In this document: piece by piece, positions 31,979 to 42,638 of the stretch
How the letters are laid out: each line of letters starts with the position of its first letter
Numbering within the stretch: the first letter of the stretch is position 1
Assembly: GCA_964611575.1 (NCBI GenBank)
Contig: CAZTAJ010000005.1
Span: 1 to 64,000, forward strand
Direction: 5' to 3'
DNA: 64,000 bases
Origin: CAITUY01 sp964611575
GTDB taxonomy: Bacteria; Verrucomicrobiota; Kiritimatiellia; CAIKKV01; CAITUY01
Position numbers and translations under genes: made by a program
The notes under the pieces: generated by a model
Databases searched by the model: none
The model's input: the letters and a program-made list of their open reading frames with translations, nothing else
Told to the model about the DNA's origin: nothing

Positions 31979-34900
31979 ATGCAGGGGATGCTATTCGGTC
32001 AGCCGATGAACAGGGTCCACCAGGGGGTGAAATCCTGCATCCTGCTCGGATTACTGGCGTTGCTCTTGCCAGGGGACGTGACGGCTGGATGGCCGGTGCC
32101 GAACACGGTTGTTCAACCCTCCGACAATCCCGCGTGGGCGGTGGGGATGCAAGTCTTCGAGCCTGCCCTGACGTCCGGCGGCCCGCTGCCGGCCGGCGCG
32201 CCCGCGATCGGTGAATGGACCCGCGCGGCAGGACCTGACGATACGATCGTGGTCGCCGGCTGGCAGATCTCGAGTTTCACCGGCGCCCAGCAGGGGCGGG
32301 ATGTCCGCTTTCGCTTCTTCGGCCAGACCGGCGCCGGCGATGCGACGTGGGCGGATGGCGCGATCCAGAGCCTCGATGGCGACAAGGCGCTGGTCACACT
32401 TCCCGCCGCACTTCCGGCGGGCTCGGCCTACCTATTTTGGATTGCCAACGGCGCGGCGACGAGTTTTCCCCAACGGGTGAACATGGCCGATGCCTGGTGG
32501 GTGGGACCGGACGCTGCCACGCGCGGCGATGCCGTCTGGGTCTTCGGCCGCGACCTCCTGTTGCCCGGCCATACCAACGGTTGGGTCTACCTGCAGCCCG
32601 CCGCGGGAGCCGGACAGTGGCTTCCCACCACCACCAATAGCAATCCCTACCGCATCGAGTTTACCGTGCCGGCCGGACTGGCCAACGGCACCTACGAGGT
32701 CTGGACGCACAACGGCGGGGGCGGCGCCTATGGCTGGTCCGGACCCCTATCCCTCACGGTCAACGACGGCCTGCCGTGGACGACGACGACCTTCAATGTC
32801 AAATCCTGCGGCGCCGTGGGCGACGGCGTCACGGACGACACGGCGGCGATCAAGAGCGCGTTGACGGCGGCCGATGCCGTGCGGTGGTCGACCGTCTATT
32901 TCCCGACCGGCACGTATCAGGTCAGCCAAATGCTGGGAATCGGAAACGAACTCCGGCTCCTGGGCGCGGGCCGCGACGCCTCCATTCTGCGCGCCGTGGA
33001 CGGGTTCAACGCGCAGTTCATGATCGACTACGGCGGCAACGCAGTCGAGATGGCGCGCCTGATGGTCAATGGCAACGCGTTGAATGCGGTCCGCATGGAC
33101 ACGGTGGTCTGGTTGCGCGGGCATAACGACCTGCGGATTATCGACTGCCGCTGGGACACGCGTGGCAGCGCCCCGTCGGACCTGCATTCCTGCCGGCGGG
33201 TGCTGTTCCGCAACGTGGAGGTTTACCAGGGCACCTCGTTTTTCGTCGGCAACTCGGGCCAGATCTTCTTTGAGGGGTGCCACCTCTACGGGTTTGGCGG
33301 TCACTGCAACAGCCTGTTCGGCGGGTTCGGGGCGAACGACCTCTCCATCAGCGGCTGCACGGCGGACCATTACGGGGTGCTCGTGGGCGACCCCGATCCC
33401 GACGTGCCGATCGAGCCGATGAATTTCTACAAGGGCCGCTTCATTGCCGATCAGCCCCACTGGAGCACGTCGCGCCGGCATTACCTCGGGCAGAATCGGC
33501 TGAACAACGCGGCGCCGCCCCTGTTCATGAACCACACCTGGCAAACCCGCGCCGATGCGGCGGCGTCGGGCGGGTCGGCACTCTACGGATGGGGCAACAT
33601 GGGTAACGAGTTTGGCCGCGACGGCTCGGGCACCTGGACTGCATCGGACACGAACCTGCCCCAGACCCTGACGGTCGATCTCGGCGTGCTGCGCAACGTG
33701 GCCGAGACGCGGATCGACTTCTACAAGTACTCCAGTCGGACGCTGACCTACGAAGTGGACAGTTCGACGGACAACGCTGCCTGGACGTCGCGGGTCGCGA
33801 GCAAAGCATCGGGGCGGATCTTGTGGAACACCGACACGTTCGGGGCGGCCACCGCCCGTTATGTTCGCGTTCGCATCACGGGCTGCAGTCCCTCGGACAC
33901 GGTCGGGATTACGGAACTCGAGTGCTATGAGAGCGGCACCCACAACCGGTTGGTCGCGACCAATGCCACTGCCTCGTCCAACAGCAGCACGGCGAGCCGG
34001 GCGATTGACGCCGCCGTGACGATCCGCGACCGTAGCCCACGGGCCCGGTATGCGGCCCAGTTCGTGAAGACCGGCACCCACTATGTCTGGGTCCGCGGCC
34101 GGGGCACGCTGATCAACGGCATGCGGGCCGCGCTCGTCGCCGAGAGCGATTCCTGCCATGTGGGTCTCAACGGCGCCACCCCCGATACGGCGGCCTACCT
34201 CAATGGCCTGTCGGATACGAACGACCCTGCCGCGTATGTCTGGCGGAACATCACTGATGACGTGGACGCCGCCGGAATTCCCCGGCGTGCGCTGCTGGCG
34301 ATCCCGACGGTCGGGACGAACACCATGGATCTGTACATCCATGAAGACGGATGCCTGATCGACAAGGTGCTCCTCACTACGAATCCGGACTACGTTCCCA
34401 GCGGAGCCGGCCCCGAGGAAACCGTCAGCGCGGGCGCGTTTGTCCAGCAGAACACCGCCGACGGGTTGCTGGTGCTGGAAGCCGAACATGCAACCGCCGT
34501 GCGCGCGGGCGTCGCGTTTGTGTTCACCGTCGACCAGAACAGCGGCGAACAAATCATGTGGGAGTCGAACAACGGAACCGATGTCGGCACAACGGTGTTA
34601 TCCGCCGACGCGTCGTCGATCACCTTGTCCGGCGCGTACGGCGAAGACGCCAGCCGTATGGTAGTCGTGACCGATGGCAAGGGGCTGGGCCAGAGCCGGG
34701 ATCTTTCGCTCGCCCAGCAGGTGCCGTTCAACGAGGGCTCAAACACGATTCTCAGCGTGAGCGAGCCGTGGAACGTGATTCCGGATAGCGGCAGCAAGGT
34801 CGTGGTCATGCGGGCGGTGCGTCGCGCGGTGGTCTACGGCAACCTCTGCGACGCCACGGATCGGTGCTGGACCGGGTCGCAGCACGTGGCGTCCGCGGGG

Positions 34901-37467
34901 GTGCAGACCTACAAGGGCGGCGCCGACGTGATCCTGGCCAACAACACTTTCCATGAACTGCGCACCGGAGTCAGTCTCTGGTCCACCGATCCCGAGGGAC
35001 CCAAACCCGTGACGTCGTGGCTATGCACGGGCAATGCCTTCCGGAAGGTCCGTTCCGGCGTGACCCTGGGGAACGGGATCAGCAGTCCGCTGGCCAATTC
35101 CATTTTCGCGAACGTTCTGCGCAACAACACCTTCGACACCACGGCCTCGGCCTCGAATCGGGTCCTGACCCTGACGTGGAGCGCCCACGGCCATGCCGGC
35201 TACGACGCCGATGCCTTGATCTTCGAGCACAACCAGGTCAGCAACGCGGCGGGCATCGTGGCGTTCACGGCCGGCAGCACGGCGATCTCCAACGCCGTGG
35301 GCAACGTGTTGTTCTATCGGAACCGGTTCATCCGCGGCACCTCCGCCTTTGCGGGGTCGCGACTCTTCGACACGAGCGCGACCCTGACCGGCGTGCTGCC
35401 GTTGCTGCGCGAGAATACGAGCACCGGCTTCGAGACCAATTATCTGCCGGCGATCCGGCGCGAGGCGGTGCTGACCCCGCCATGCCGCGTTTTAGAGATC
35501 AGCCTGTCCGGGGACGGCGCCACCAATACCAGTCTGCCGGTGTGGAACTCCGGCACCGCCGCCCTGGCCTGGACCGCCACGAATGAAGCCGGGCCCTCCT
35601 GGCTCACGCTCGGGACCAACTCGGGAACCATTCCGGACCAGGCCGGCCAGAGCGCCATCACCCTCGGTGTGAATGCGGCGGGCCTGTCGGCGGGGGCCCA
35701 TGAGGCGGTCCTGCGGCTATCGGCAGGCGGGGTGGACCGGCGTGCCACGGTCCGGCTGCTCGTGGCCGGGCCGCCGCCCGCGATCCCGGCGGCGCCGTCC
35801 GGGCTCGGCGCAACCGCAATATCCACGGGGCGGATCGATCTCGTCTGGATGGACAATGCGACCAACGAGACGGGCTTCCAGATTGAGCGCAAAAAGGGGA
35901 CCGGCGGGACTTACGGACAGATCGCGGCGGTCGGCGCCAACGTCACGAACTACAGCAATGCGGGCCTGGTGCCCGGGACGACCTACGTTTACCGGGTGCG
36001 TGCCTCGAACGACGACGGGTTCTCCGCCTACAGTCCCGAGGCCCAGGCCACGACGCCGCCGGCCCCCACGCCCCCGGCGGCGCCGTCGGGCCTGAGCGCG
36101 CTGGCCGTGTCTAGTGCGCAAATCGAACTGGCGTGGACGGACAATGCGACGAATGAGACGGGCTTCACAATCGAGCGCAAAAGGGGTGTCGGCGGGACTT
36201 ACGGACAGATCGCCACGCTGGCGGGCAATACCATCGGCTACACGGACGATGCGGGTCTGCTGGCCGGCACGACGTACGTGTACCGGGTACGCGCCACCAA
36301 CGCCGTGGGCCCATCGGGTTACAGTGGCGAGGCCCAGGCCACCACCGGCGCCGGGCCCGGCGGCGGCGGGCTGGGCGGGCGCGGCGAAGGCACGGTCGTG
36401 GAGCCCCTCCACGACACGGCGTGCTGGATCAAGGCCTCCGGGTTCACGGCCGCCTCCAACATGGCGATCACGTCGGTGATGGCCAAGGTCAAGGGGGTGA
36501 CGGGCCGCTACCGGTGCGCGGTGTACACCGACGAGGCGGGCGCTCCGGCCCGGCTGCTGGGCGGCACGCGCGAGGCGACCAACCCCCCGACTGGCTGGCA
36601 GACGTTCGTGCTGACGCAGCCGTTGGATATCACGGCGGGGGTGCGTTACTGGCTGGCCATCTGGTCCGATGCGGCCGGGGCGGGGGTATATGCCGGCACC
36701 GGCGGCGTGCTCAGGTGCGGCGCGTATCCGTACGGGCCCTGGCCCGACCCGATCGCCACGACGGCCAGCAATGGGGTGGACCTGTGTCTCTTTGCGCCCG
36801 GTCTGCCGCCCCGCGCCCTGCTCTCAATCGTTCCGGCCGATCCCCCGGGGACGGTGGCTGTCGCCTGGCCCACGGCCGCCGGGAGTCACAGCGACCTCTA
36901 TGATGCGGCGGACCTGGTGACCGGGGTGTGGCGGGTGGTGGTGGGCGAGCGCGCGGTGGATGGCGCCTTCACGCGTGAACACCAACGGCCGGATCCCGGG
37001 CACCGGTTCTATCAACTGCAGAGGAAGGATGGTCCCCGGCTGGGGTACGCGGCGGATGATGGCACCACGGCCGGCATGAGCGCCAACGGCTCCTATCTGC
37101 AGTTCTGCCGCTTCACCGCGGCCGAGGCCATGGAGGTGTCGAGCGTCAAGGCCCGGCTCTGTTCGCGTTCCGGGAAGTGGAAATGCGCGATTTACGCGAT
37201 TGACGGGGCGGGGACCCTGAGTCTCCTGCGCAGTACGGTGGAGATCGCGATCACCGACGTGTCGGATACGTGGGTCAGTTTCCCGCTCACCGCGCCGCTG
37301 ACCCTGGCTGCAGGCAGTCGCTACGGCCTGGTGATGTGGACGGACCAGGACAACACGGACGGACGGTTCTACCGCACAGGCGGCGGCGCCGGCACCATGA
37401 GCTGGAAACAGGTGGCATACGGCGAATGGCCCGTGACCCTCACCAACCTGCCGAGCGCCGGGTACAG
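31979..37467 (+). CDS. Giant secreted multidomain protein (pectate-lyase-fold, discoidin-like, FN3), 3' end lost in gap
   Basis: At least 1829 residues before the assembly gap. After a signal peptide (SCILLGLLALLLPGDVTAG), domains in order are: an IPT-like beta region (60-265), a pectate-lyase/GH55-type beta helix starting near 270 (VKSCGAVGDGVTDDTAAI), a discoidin-like F5/8C domain about 540-650, a carbohydrate-binding-like sandwich to about 810, a further beta-helix to about 1160, a BACON-like domain, two FN3 domains (about 1275-1455, DNATNETGF twice), and two copies of a ~160-residue domain (GRYRCAVYTDEAG and GKWKCAIYAIDG). Start codons at 31979, 31988 or 32006 are all possible. A polysaccharide lyase or adhesin at the surface is likely; no catalytic residues could be fixed. 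Confidence 0.65.
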
Positions 37468-37567
37468 NNNNNNNNNNNNNNNNNNNNNNNNNNNNNNNNN
37501 NNNNNNNNNNNNNNNNNNNNNNNNNNNNNNNNNNNNNNNNNNNNNNNNNNNNNNNNNNNNNNNNNNN
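37468..37567. other. Assembly gap of exactly 100 N
   Basis: One hundred N characters mark a scaffold join of unknown true length. An open frame runs through it by chance, joining two unrelated proteins. Confidence 0.99.
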
Positions 37568-37849
37568 TGGGAAGTGGTCGAGAACGCGCCGTTCATCATC
37601 CAGCGGTATCGTGAGGCGACGATCGGCCAGGGCTACACCGGCGATTCGATCGTCAATTCGATGGCGGATATCGGCTGCTGCGCCATCGGCTTCATGCTTG
37701 TCTGCCGGCTCGGGTGGCGTCTTTCCGTACTCGTGTTCATGGCCGTCGAACTGGCGCTGCTGGTCACGGTCCGGGACAACCTGACCTTGAATATCCTGAT
37801 GCTCACCTATCCCATCGATGCCATCAAGACGTGGCAGATGGTGCATTGA
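37568..37849 (+). CDS. C-terminal end of a DUF2585-like (UPF0314-type) membrane protein, partial
   Basis: The 93 residues after the gap include GDSIVNSMADIGCCAIGFML, a hydrophobic stretch (VLVFMAVELALLVTV) and NLTLNILMLTYPIDAIKTWQ. This ending is characteristic of the DUF2585 inner-membrane family and unrelated to the beta-rich protein before the gap. Its start is lost. Function is unknown in the family. Confidence 0.7.
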   Translation, partial: WEVVENAPFIIQRYREATIGQGYTGDSIVNSMADIGCCAIGFMLVCRLGWRLSVLVFMAVELALLVTVRDNLTLNILMLTYPIDAIKTWQMVH

Positions 37850-37852
37850 GTC

Positions 37853-37884
37853 CACTGGCGTCCCATAGGACGCCGAGACTGTAG
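37853..37884 (+). mobile_element. Single end of the MITE-like element
   Basis: CACTGGCGTCCCATAGGACG then CCGAGACTGTAG matches the terminal and subterminal repeat of the elements at 1564 and 25220. Similarity stops after CTGTAG and there is no second end nearby, so it is a truncated copy, 3 bp after the DUF2585-like stop codon. Confidence 0.75.
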
Positions 37885-37904
37885 ACCGCCAAGGGGACGG
37901 CTGC

Positions 37905-37980
37905 GCTGGCATCGCCATCGAAATCGGAATCGCTATCGGGTCTCGATTCCGATCCTGATCCCGATGGCGATGTCGATTTG
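37905..37980. repeat. ATCG-rich imperfect inverted repeat
   Basis: ATCGCCATCGAAATCGGAAT on the left faces GATCCTGATCCCGATGGCGA on the right with a short spacer near TCTCGATTCC. It is a low-complexity hairpin of the same kind as the other word-like repeats here. No gene is seen between 37885 and 38098. Confidence 0.6.
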
Positions 37981-38098
37981 GAACGATGCCTGGCGGCGGC
38001 ATGGGTGTCGGGGCAGATGGCCGACGCAGAGAAGATCAGGCGCAGAACAAACGCAGGCAGGGTACGCTGCACGCCCCTGCCACATGGCGTTGATGCCC

Positions 38099-38506
38099 TC
38101 AAGGCATAGGGGGTGACGTACCGATCCGGCGATGCCGGCGGGTCAGGCCGATGGCCAGCAGGAGCAGTCCGTATTGACTGCTCAACGCGGCGACCAGCAG
38201 AAAGCCCCCGATCACCGTGCCGCCGGGCACCCACCGGTCAAGCAGCGGGTGCAGCAGGAACAGGTTCATCCACCATCCGTCACAGAACCACTCCGGCAAC
38301 GCCAGGGCGTGCAGGATATTGGGGAGGATGGCGAAGAGTCCCAGCCCCCAGGACATGGCCAGCAGGCGGGCGAGGGGCGGCGACAGTCGGGCGCTTGCCC
38401 CGGCGCGGCGCGTTGCCGCGTCCCGGACGGCCCGGCCCAGGGCCGGCGCGGCGAGGGCCATGCCGAGGCCCAGTCCCACCGCAAAATGGAGAGCGGTGTG
38501 CGCCAT
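38099..38506 (-). CDS. Small multi-spanning membrane protein
   Basis: A 135-residue protein with hydrophobic segments FAVGLGLGMALAAPAL, MSWGLGLFAILPNILHALAL and VIGGFLLVAALSSQYGLLLLAIG. The His-rich start (MAHTALHFAVGLG) recalls YdjM-like membrane hydrolases, but it is too short to assign. Its ATG overlaps the stop of the previous gene (TGATG), so it is coupled to the O-antigen ligase-like operon. Confidence 0.6.
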   Translation of the reverse strand: MAHTALHFAVGLGLGMALAAPALGRAVRDAATRRAGASARLSPPLARLLAMSWGLGLFAILPNILHALALPEWFCDGWWMNLFLLHPLLDRWVPGGTVIGGFLLVAALSSQYGLLLLAIGLTRRHRRIGTSPPMP

Positions 38507-38847
38507 CAGTCCTTCTCCAGGCGCCGCAACTCATGCCAGGCGGCCAGGATCACTCCGGCCGCCAGGGCCACGATGCCGACGGCATACCACCGCGATTCGA
38601 CTTCGACTTGATCGATGTGGTAATGCCACAGGAACAGGTCCATGCGCGGATCGGCGGCGAGGCGCAGGTAAAGTTCCTGCATCCCGAGTACCCGGGGCAG
38701 ATCGGGGGCGGACGCCCACAAGGCGCCGACCGCCATGAGTAGCGGCACGCCGATGAGCATGGGCAGGCCGGCGCGGCCGCCGCGCCACGTGTAGACCCCG
38801 GCGGCCAGCAAGAACGGGATGGCGGCTCCCAGCAGGGCGTGGTTCAT
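38506..38847 (-). CDS. Small membrane protein of the O-antigen ligase-like operon
   Basis: This 113-residue protein has membrane segments at both ends (LLGAAIPFLLAAGVYTW, MLIGVPLLMAVGALW and YAVGIVALAAGVILAAW) and a middle loop with WHYHIDQVEVESRWY. No family is recognised. Its ATG overlaps the end of the ligase gene by 4 bp (ATGA), and it in turn overlaps the next gene by 1 bp, so the three genes are translated as a unit. Confidence 0.6.
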   Translation of the reverse strand: MNHALLGAAIPFLLAAGVYTWRGGRAGLPMLIGVPLLMAVGALWASAPDLPRVLGMQELYLRLAADPRMDLFLWHYHIDQVEVESRWYAVGIVALAAGVILAAWHELRRLEKD

Positions 38848-40739
38848 GGCGTGGCTCCGGGGCGATCGAGGGGGGGTGGGGCAAGCCAGGGACGCAGGGA
38901 CTTGGCGCGGGCAAACGCGGTCCGGGCGCCGTCATAGTCCATCAAGGCCAGGCGCATTTCGCCGAGTTTAAACCAGAGCCGGTAGTTGTTCGGGTCATGG
39001 CCGGCGGCCCGGGTGACGAAGCGTTCGCCGAGCAGGCAGGCACGCATGTTGCCGCGGTACACGCCATCGCGCGCCACGGCAATGCCGAGGTAGTACCACG
39101 CATGCCAGGACGTGGGCGCCCAGACCAGGGCACGTTGCAGATCCGGGATCGGCGCGGTCTGCAGGGCCTCGTGGGCGTCCAGCCGGCGCAGGTCGGAGAG
39201 ACTGCCGAGCGCAATCCAGGCGGCGGCGAGGAGTCCAACCAGCGCGGGCGCAAGGCGCAGGGCACGCCGGTATCCTGTGGCTGGCTCGGGCGGCGGGAGC
39301 AGCAGGCCGATGAGCGCGGCCAGCGTGACCGCATAGACCGGGACCAGGATGGCAAAGTCCCACAACGCATGCAGCCCCGCCACCAGGAGCGCCCCGGCAA
39401 TTCCCAGCCGCACGGCGTCAGGCAGGACAAGGGGGTCCGTCCGCGCCCGTCGGACCAGGGCCAGGACGGCGGCCAGCGCCAGGATGGCGCCCGCCAGTCC
39501 TGCTTCGGCCAGCAGTTCGAGCGGCATGTTCTCGGCATGCACGAGCCAGCGGCCGGAGGCGGTTTGCCGGTGTTGCGGGTACACCATGCGCAGGGCGTTG
39601 GCGCCTGCGCCGATGACCGGATACTGCGGCCACACGCGCAACGTTTCGCGCCATTCGGCCAGCCGGCTCTGCACGCTGGAATCCCGCAGGGGATGCCGGA
39701 ACGAATCGAGCCGGGCCTGAACGGCCGGGTGCGGAACAGAGAGGGCACCGAGGGCCATAAGGATAGCGGCGGCCATCAGGAGCATGGCGTCGCGTGCCCG
39801 GCGGCGGGCGAGGGCGATCGGGAGGATGAGCCCGACGCCGCCGGCCAGGGCCAGCAGTGCGCCGCGCGAGAGCGACATGAGCATGGCAAATGCCATGGCC
39901 AGGGCGCCGAGCAATGCCGCGAGGGCCGCCAGGCGGTAACGCGCCATCCACGCCGAGGCGGCCAGGCCCAACGCGACGGGAATGAGCATCGCGAGGAAGC
40001 CGCCGAAGTGATTGCGGTTGATGAAGCAGCCCACGGGGCCGGGCAGCACGTGAGGGATGGGGAACAGCCACCACAATCGATCGCCTTGCGGAATCCACCA
40101 CTGGCCGATGTAACCGGCCATCCCGACGACGACCCCGATGCCGATGAGGACGGACAGCCAGGCCAGCCGCCAGCGGCGGGGAAGCCGCGTGGCCAGGGAG
40201 CCGACGCCGAAGACGGCGGCCCACAACAGCGCCATGCGCAACGTCCCCGCCCGGTTCCGGGTCAGAGCAAACCATGCCGTTGGATCGGCGGTCAATCCGG
40301 CGTCGAGAGTGTCACGCAGTGCCTGGCGGACGGTGTCGTTCTGGGCGTGGCGAGTCGCGCCGGTGAAGGCGTCAAGCGCCGGGGGCAGCGGCAAAACGGT
40401 GAGGACGGCCAGTCCGAGGATCGCCAGCGCGGAGAGTTCGACCCAGGGAAGGGAAGCGGCGGGGCGAGACGGGGCGGGGGACATCGCCGGGCGTCGGAAT
40501 TCGAGAACGGCGGTGACGCTGCAGGCCAGGGCGGCGACGGCACACACGCCGGCGGGCACGATGCCGCCGGACCAGACAGCCAGGAGCAGAACGGCAACGG
40601 CCAGGACGATGAAGGACAGTACGTTCATAGGATCGAACAGGCTCTTGCCCGGCACATTGTTAGCCCAGAGCGGCGGCTTCCGCCATACAAAACGCGGCAG
40701 CGCGGTTCGGACAAGCCCCCTTTTTTTGCTGGCATTCAT
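38844..40739 (-). CDS. O-antigen ligase/polymerase-like (Wzy_C-type) membrane protein with TPR-like tail
   Basis: A 631-residue protein with about a dozen membrane segments. The large outer loop and the signature GCFINRNHFGGFLAMLIPVA match the O-antigen ligase/Wzy family, which attaches or polymerises surface glycans at the outer face of the inner membrane. The last 110 residues after the membrane part (ALVWAPTSWHAWYYLGIAVA, NYRLWFKLGEMRLAL) resemble TPR helices. The start at 40739 leaves a basic N-terminus; ATG 40628 is also possible, and neither has a clear ribosome-binding site. It heads a three-gene overlapping operon, divergent from paaK. Confidence 0.8.
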   Translation of the reverse strand: MNASKKRGLVRTALPRFVWRKPPLWANNVPGKSLFDPMNVLSFIVLAVAVLLLAVWSGGIVPAGVCAVAALACSVTAVLEFRRPAMSPAPSRPAASLPWVELSALAILGLAVLTVLPLPPALDAFTGATRHAQNDTVRQALRDTLDAGLTADPTAWFALTRNRAGTLRMALLWAAVFGVGSLATRLPRRWRLAWLSVLIGIGVVVGMAGYIGQWWIPQGDRLWWLFPIPHVLPGPVGCFINRNHFGGFLAMLIPVALGLAASAWMARYRLAALAALLGALAMAFAMLMSLSRGALLALAGGVGLILPIALARRRARDAMLLMAAAILMALGALSVPHPAVQARLDSFRHPLRDSSVQSRLAEWRETLRVWPQYPVIGAGANALRMVYPQHRQTASGRWLVHAENMPLELLAEAGLAGAILALAAVLALVRRARTDPLVLPDAVRLGIAGALLVAGLHALWDFAILVPVYAVTLAALIGLLLPPPEPATGYRRALRLAPALVGLLAAAWIALGSLSDLRRLDAHEALQTAPIPDLQRALVWAPTSWHAWYYLGIAVARDGVYRGNMRACLLGERFVTRAAGHDPNNYRLWFKLGEMRLALMDYDGARTAFARAKSLRPWLAPPPLDRPGATP

Positions 40740-40820
40740 GGGGGTACCTGCGTAGCGTGCTACTTGTGTGCGTCTGGCCATGTCTGGGCAGACGTGATAC
40801 CGGTGGCGCGGAGGGTAACC

Positions 40821-42122
40821 ATGCCGTTCTTCGAGAAGAAAATGGAGTGCCTGAGTCGCGACGAACTGTCGCGGGTGCAGGGTGAACGACTACGGGCGAT
40901 GGTGGCGCGGGTTTATGCCCATGTGCCGCTCTACCGCCGTAAACTCGACGCAGCCGGCATGCGGCCTGACGCCATTCGCACCATCGATGACCTGGTGAAT
41001 CTGCCGTTTACGACCAAGACGGACTTTCGCGATGAATACCCGTTCGGCATGTTTGCCGTGCCCATGGACCGAGTGGTGCGCGTGCATGCCTCATCGGGCA
41101 CGACCGGCAAGCCCACCGTGGTGGGGTATACGCGCAAGGACATCGATCTTTGGGCCCGCACGGCGGCCCGTACCCTGGCCTGCGGGGGCGGCACGAAGAA
41201 GGATGTGGTGCAGGTGGCGTACGGGTACGGATTGTTCACGGGCGGCCTGGGGATGCACTACGGCGGCGAAAAGCTGGGGGCCACCGTGATCCCGATGTCG
41301 GGCGGCAATACCAAGCGCCAGATCATGCTGATGCAGGATTTCGGCACGACGCTGCTCTGCTGCACGCCTTCCTACGCGCTCGAGATTGCCGAGGTGGCGG
41401 TCGAGATGGGCGTTGACCTGAGGAAGTTGCCGCTCCGTTCGGGGTTCTTCGGCGCCGAACCCTGGTCGGCCAACATGCGGCTGGCGATCGAGGAACGTCT
41501 GGGCGTGGAGGCGTTCGACATCTACGGTCTGAGCGAGGTGATCGGGCCGGGGGTGTCCAGCGAGTGCCAGGCGCACCAGGGCCTGCACGTGTTCGAAGAC
41601 CACTTCTACGCGGAGATCATTGATCCTGCCACCGGTCGGCGTGTCCCTGACGGCCAGAAGGGCGAACTGGTCTTCACGTGCCTGACCAAGGAGGCGTTGC
41701 CCCTGATCCGGTACCGGACGCGCGACATCACCTCCCTCACACACGAGCCCTGCGCCTGCGGCCGGACGCTGGCCCGGATGCAGCGGGTCTCGGGCCGCAC
41801 CGACGACATGCTCATCATCCGCGGCGTCAATGTGTTCCCCTCGCAGATTGAGAGCGTGCTGCTCCAGATCGAGGAGGCCGAGCCCCACTACATGATCATC
41901 GTCGACCGCAAGGACACGATGGACGAGCTCGAAATCCAGGTCGAGGTGAGTGAGGCTGTCTTCTCGGACGAGATCCGGCGCCTGGAGGACTTGCGTAAGC
42001 GCATTGCCCACGAAATCTACTCGACACTCGGGCTGACGGCGAAAATCACGCTGGTCGAGCCCAAGACTATCGAGCGGAGCCAGGGCAAGGCCAAACGGGT
42101 CATCGACAAGCGGGTGCTGTGA
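40821..42122 (+). CDS. paaK: Phenylacetate-CoA ligase-family AMP-forming enzyme, copy 1
   Basis: A 433-residue acyl/aryl-CoA ligase. The P-loop-like AMP motif SSGTTGKPTVVGYT begins at residue 91. DIYGLSEVIGPGV, RYRTRDIT and GRTDDMLIIRGVNVFPSQIE are characteristic of PaaK, which activates phenylacetate or related aryl acids to CoA thioesters with ATP. GGAGGG lies 6-7 nt before the ATG at 40821; a long in-frame upstream extension is spurious because it is antisense to the O-antigen ligase gene. It is followed by an ACT protein and a second paaK. In anaerobes such sets often accompany indolepyruvate:ferredoxin oxidoreductase; none is in the window. Confidence 0.92.
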   Translation: MPFFEKKMECLSRDELSRVQGERLRAMVARVYAHVPLYRRKLDAAGMRPDAIRTIDDLVNLPFTTKTDFRDEYPFGMFAVPMDRVVRVHASSGTTGKPTVVGYTRKDIDLWARTAARTLACGGGTKKDVVQVAYGYGLFTGGLGMHYGGEKLGATVIPMSGGNTKRQIMLMQDFGTTLLCCTPSYALEIAEVAVEMGVDLRKLPLRSGFFGAEPWSANMRLAIEERLGVEAFDIYGLSEVIGPGVSSECQAHQGLHVFEDHFYAEIIDPATGRRVPDGQKGELVFTCLTKEALPLIRYRTRDITSLTHEPCACGRTLARMQRVSGRTDDMLIIRGVNVFPSQIESVLLQIEEAEPHYMIIVDRKDTMDELEIQVEVSEAVFSDEIRRLEDLRKRIAHEIYSTLGLTAKITLVEPKTIERSQGKAKRVIDKRVL

Positions 42123-42189
42123 CCGTGGACGGTGCCGGCGGGGAAGCGACGCTGAGGGAGTGGAACGCGAGCAGGTCGGGAGGCAAACG

Positions 42190-42621
42190 ATGAAAGTGCG
42201 TCAAATCAGTGTGTTCATTGAGAACCGGACGGGGCGGCTGGAAACGGTGGCGCGGCTGTTGGGGGAGGCGGGCATCAACATCCGCGCCCTGTCCCTGGCC
42301 GATACAAGCGACTTTGGCATCCTGCGGCTGATCGTCGACAAGCCCGAGCAGGCTCAGGCGATGCTGCGCGAGCATGGGTTTACCATCAAGCTGACGGAGG
42401 TGATCGTGGTGGAGGTGCCGGATGTGCCCGGCGGGCTGGCGCGGGTCCTGGGGCTGCTCGGGGCCAGGGAACTCAACGTTGAATACATGTACGCGTTTGT
42501 CGAGAAGGCCACGGACAAGGCGGTCCTGGTCTTCCGCTTCGACAACCCGTCGGCCGCGGTGGAAACGCTGCAGCAGGGCGGGGTGCGCATTCTCCGGGAA
42601 GAGGATGTGCTGAAACTGTAG
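42190..42621 (+). CDS. Tandem ACT-domain protein
   Basis: A 143-residue protein made of two ACT domains: ISVFIENRTGRLETVARLLG (residues 6-25) and VVEVPDVPGGLARVLGLLG (about 76-95). ACT pairs bind amino acids and regulate metabolic enzymes. GGGAGG precedes the ATG at 42190. It lies between two paaK genes in one direction and is commonly linked to them in bacteria and archaea, which suggests it senses an aromatic amino acid or controls aryl-CoA formation. Confidence 0.88.
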   Translation: MKVRQISVFIENRTGRLETVARLLGEAGINIRALSLADTSDFGILRLIVDKPEQAQAMLREHGFTIKLTEVIVVEVPDVPGGLARVLGLLGARELNVEYMYAFVEKATDKAVLVFRFDNPSAAVETLQQGGVRILREEDVLKL

Positions 42622-42638
42622 GCGGGGGGCGTGAGGTC

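Noticed and set aside
38997..40820. A 608-codon N-terminal extension of paaK copy 1
   Set aside because: It is antisense to the O-antigen ligase-like gene and has no family match. GGAGGG before the ATG at 40821 marks the true start.
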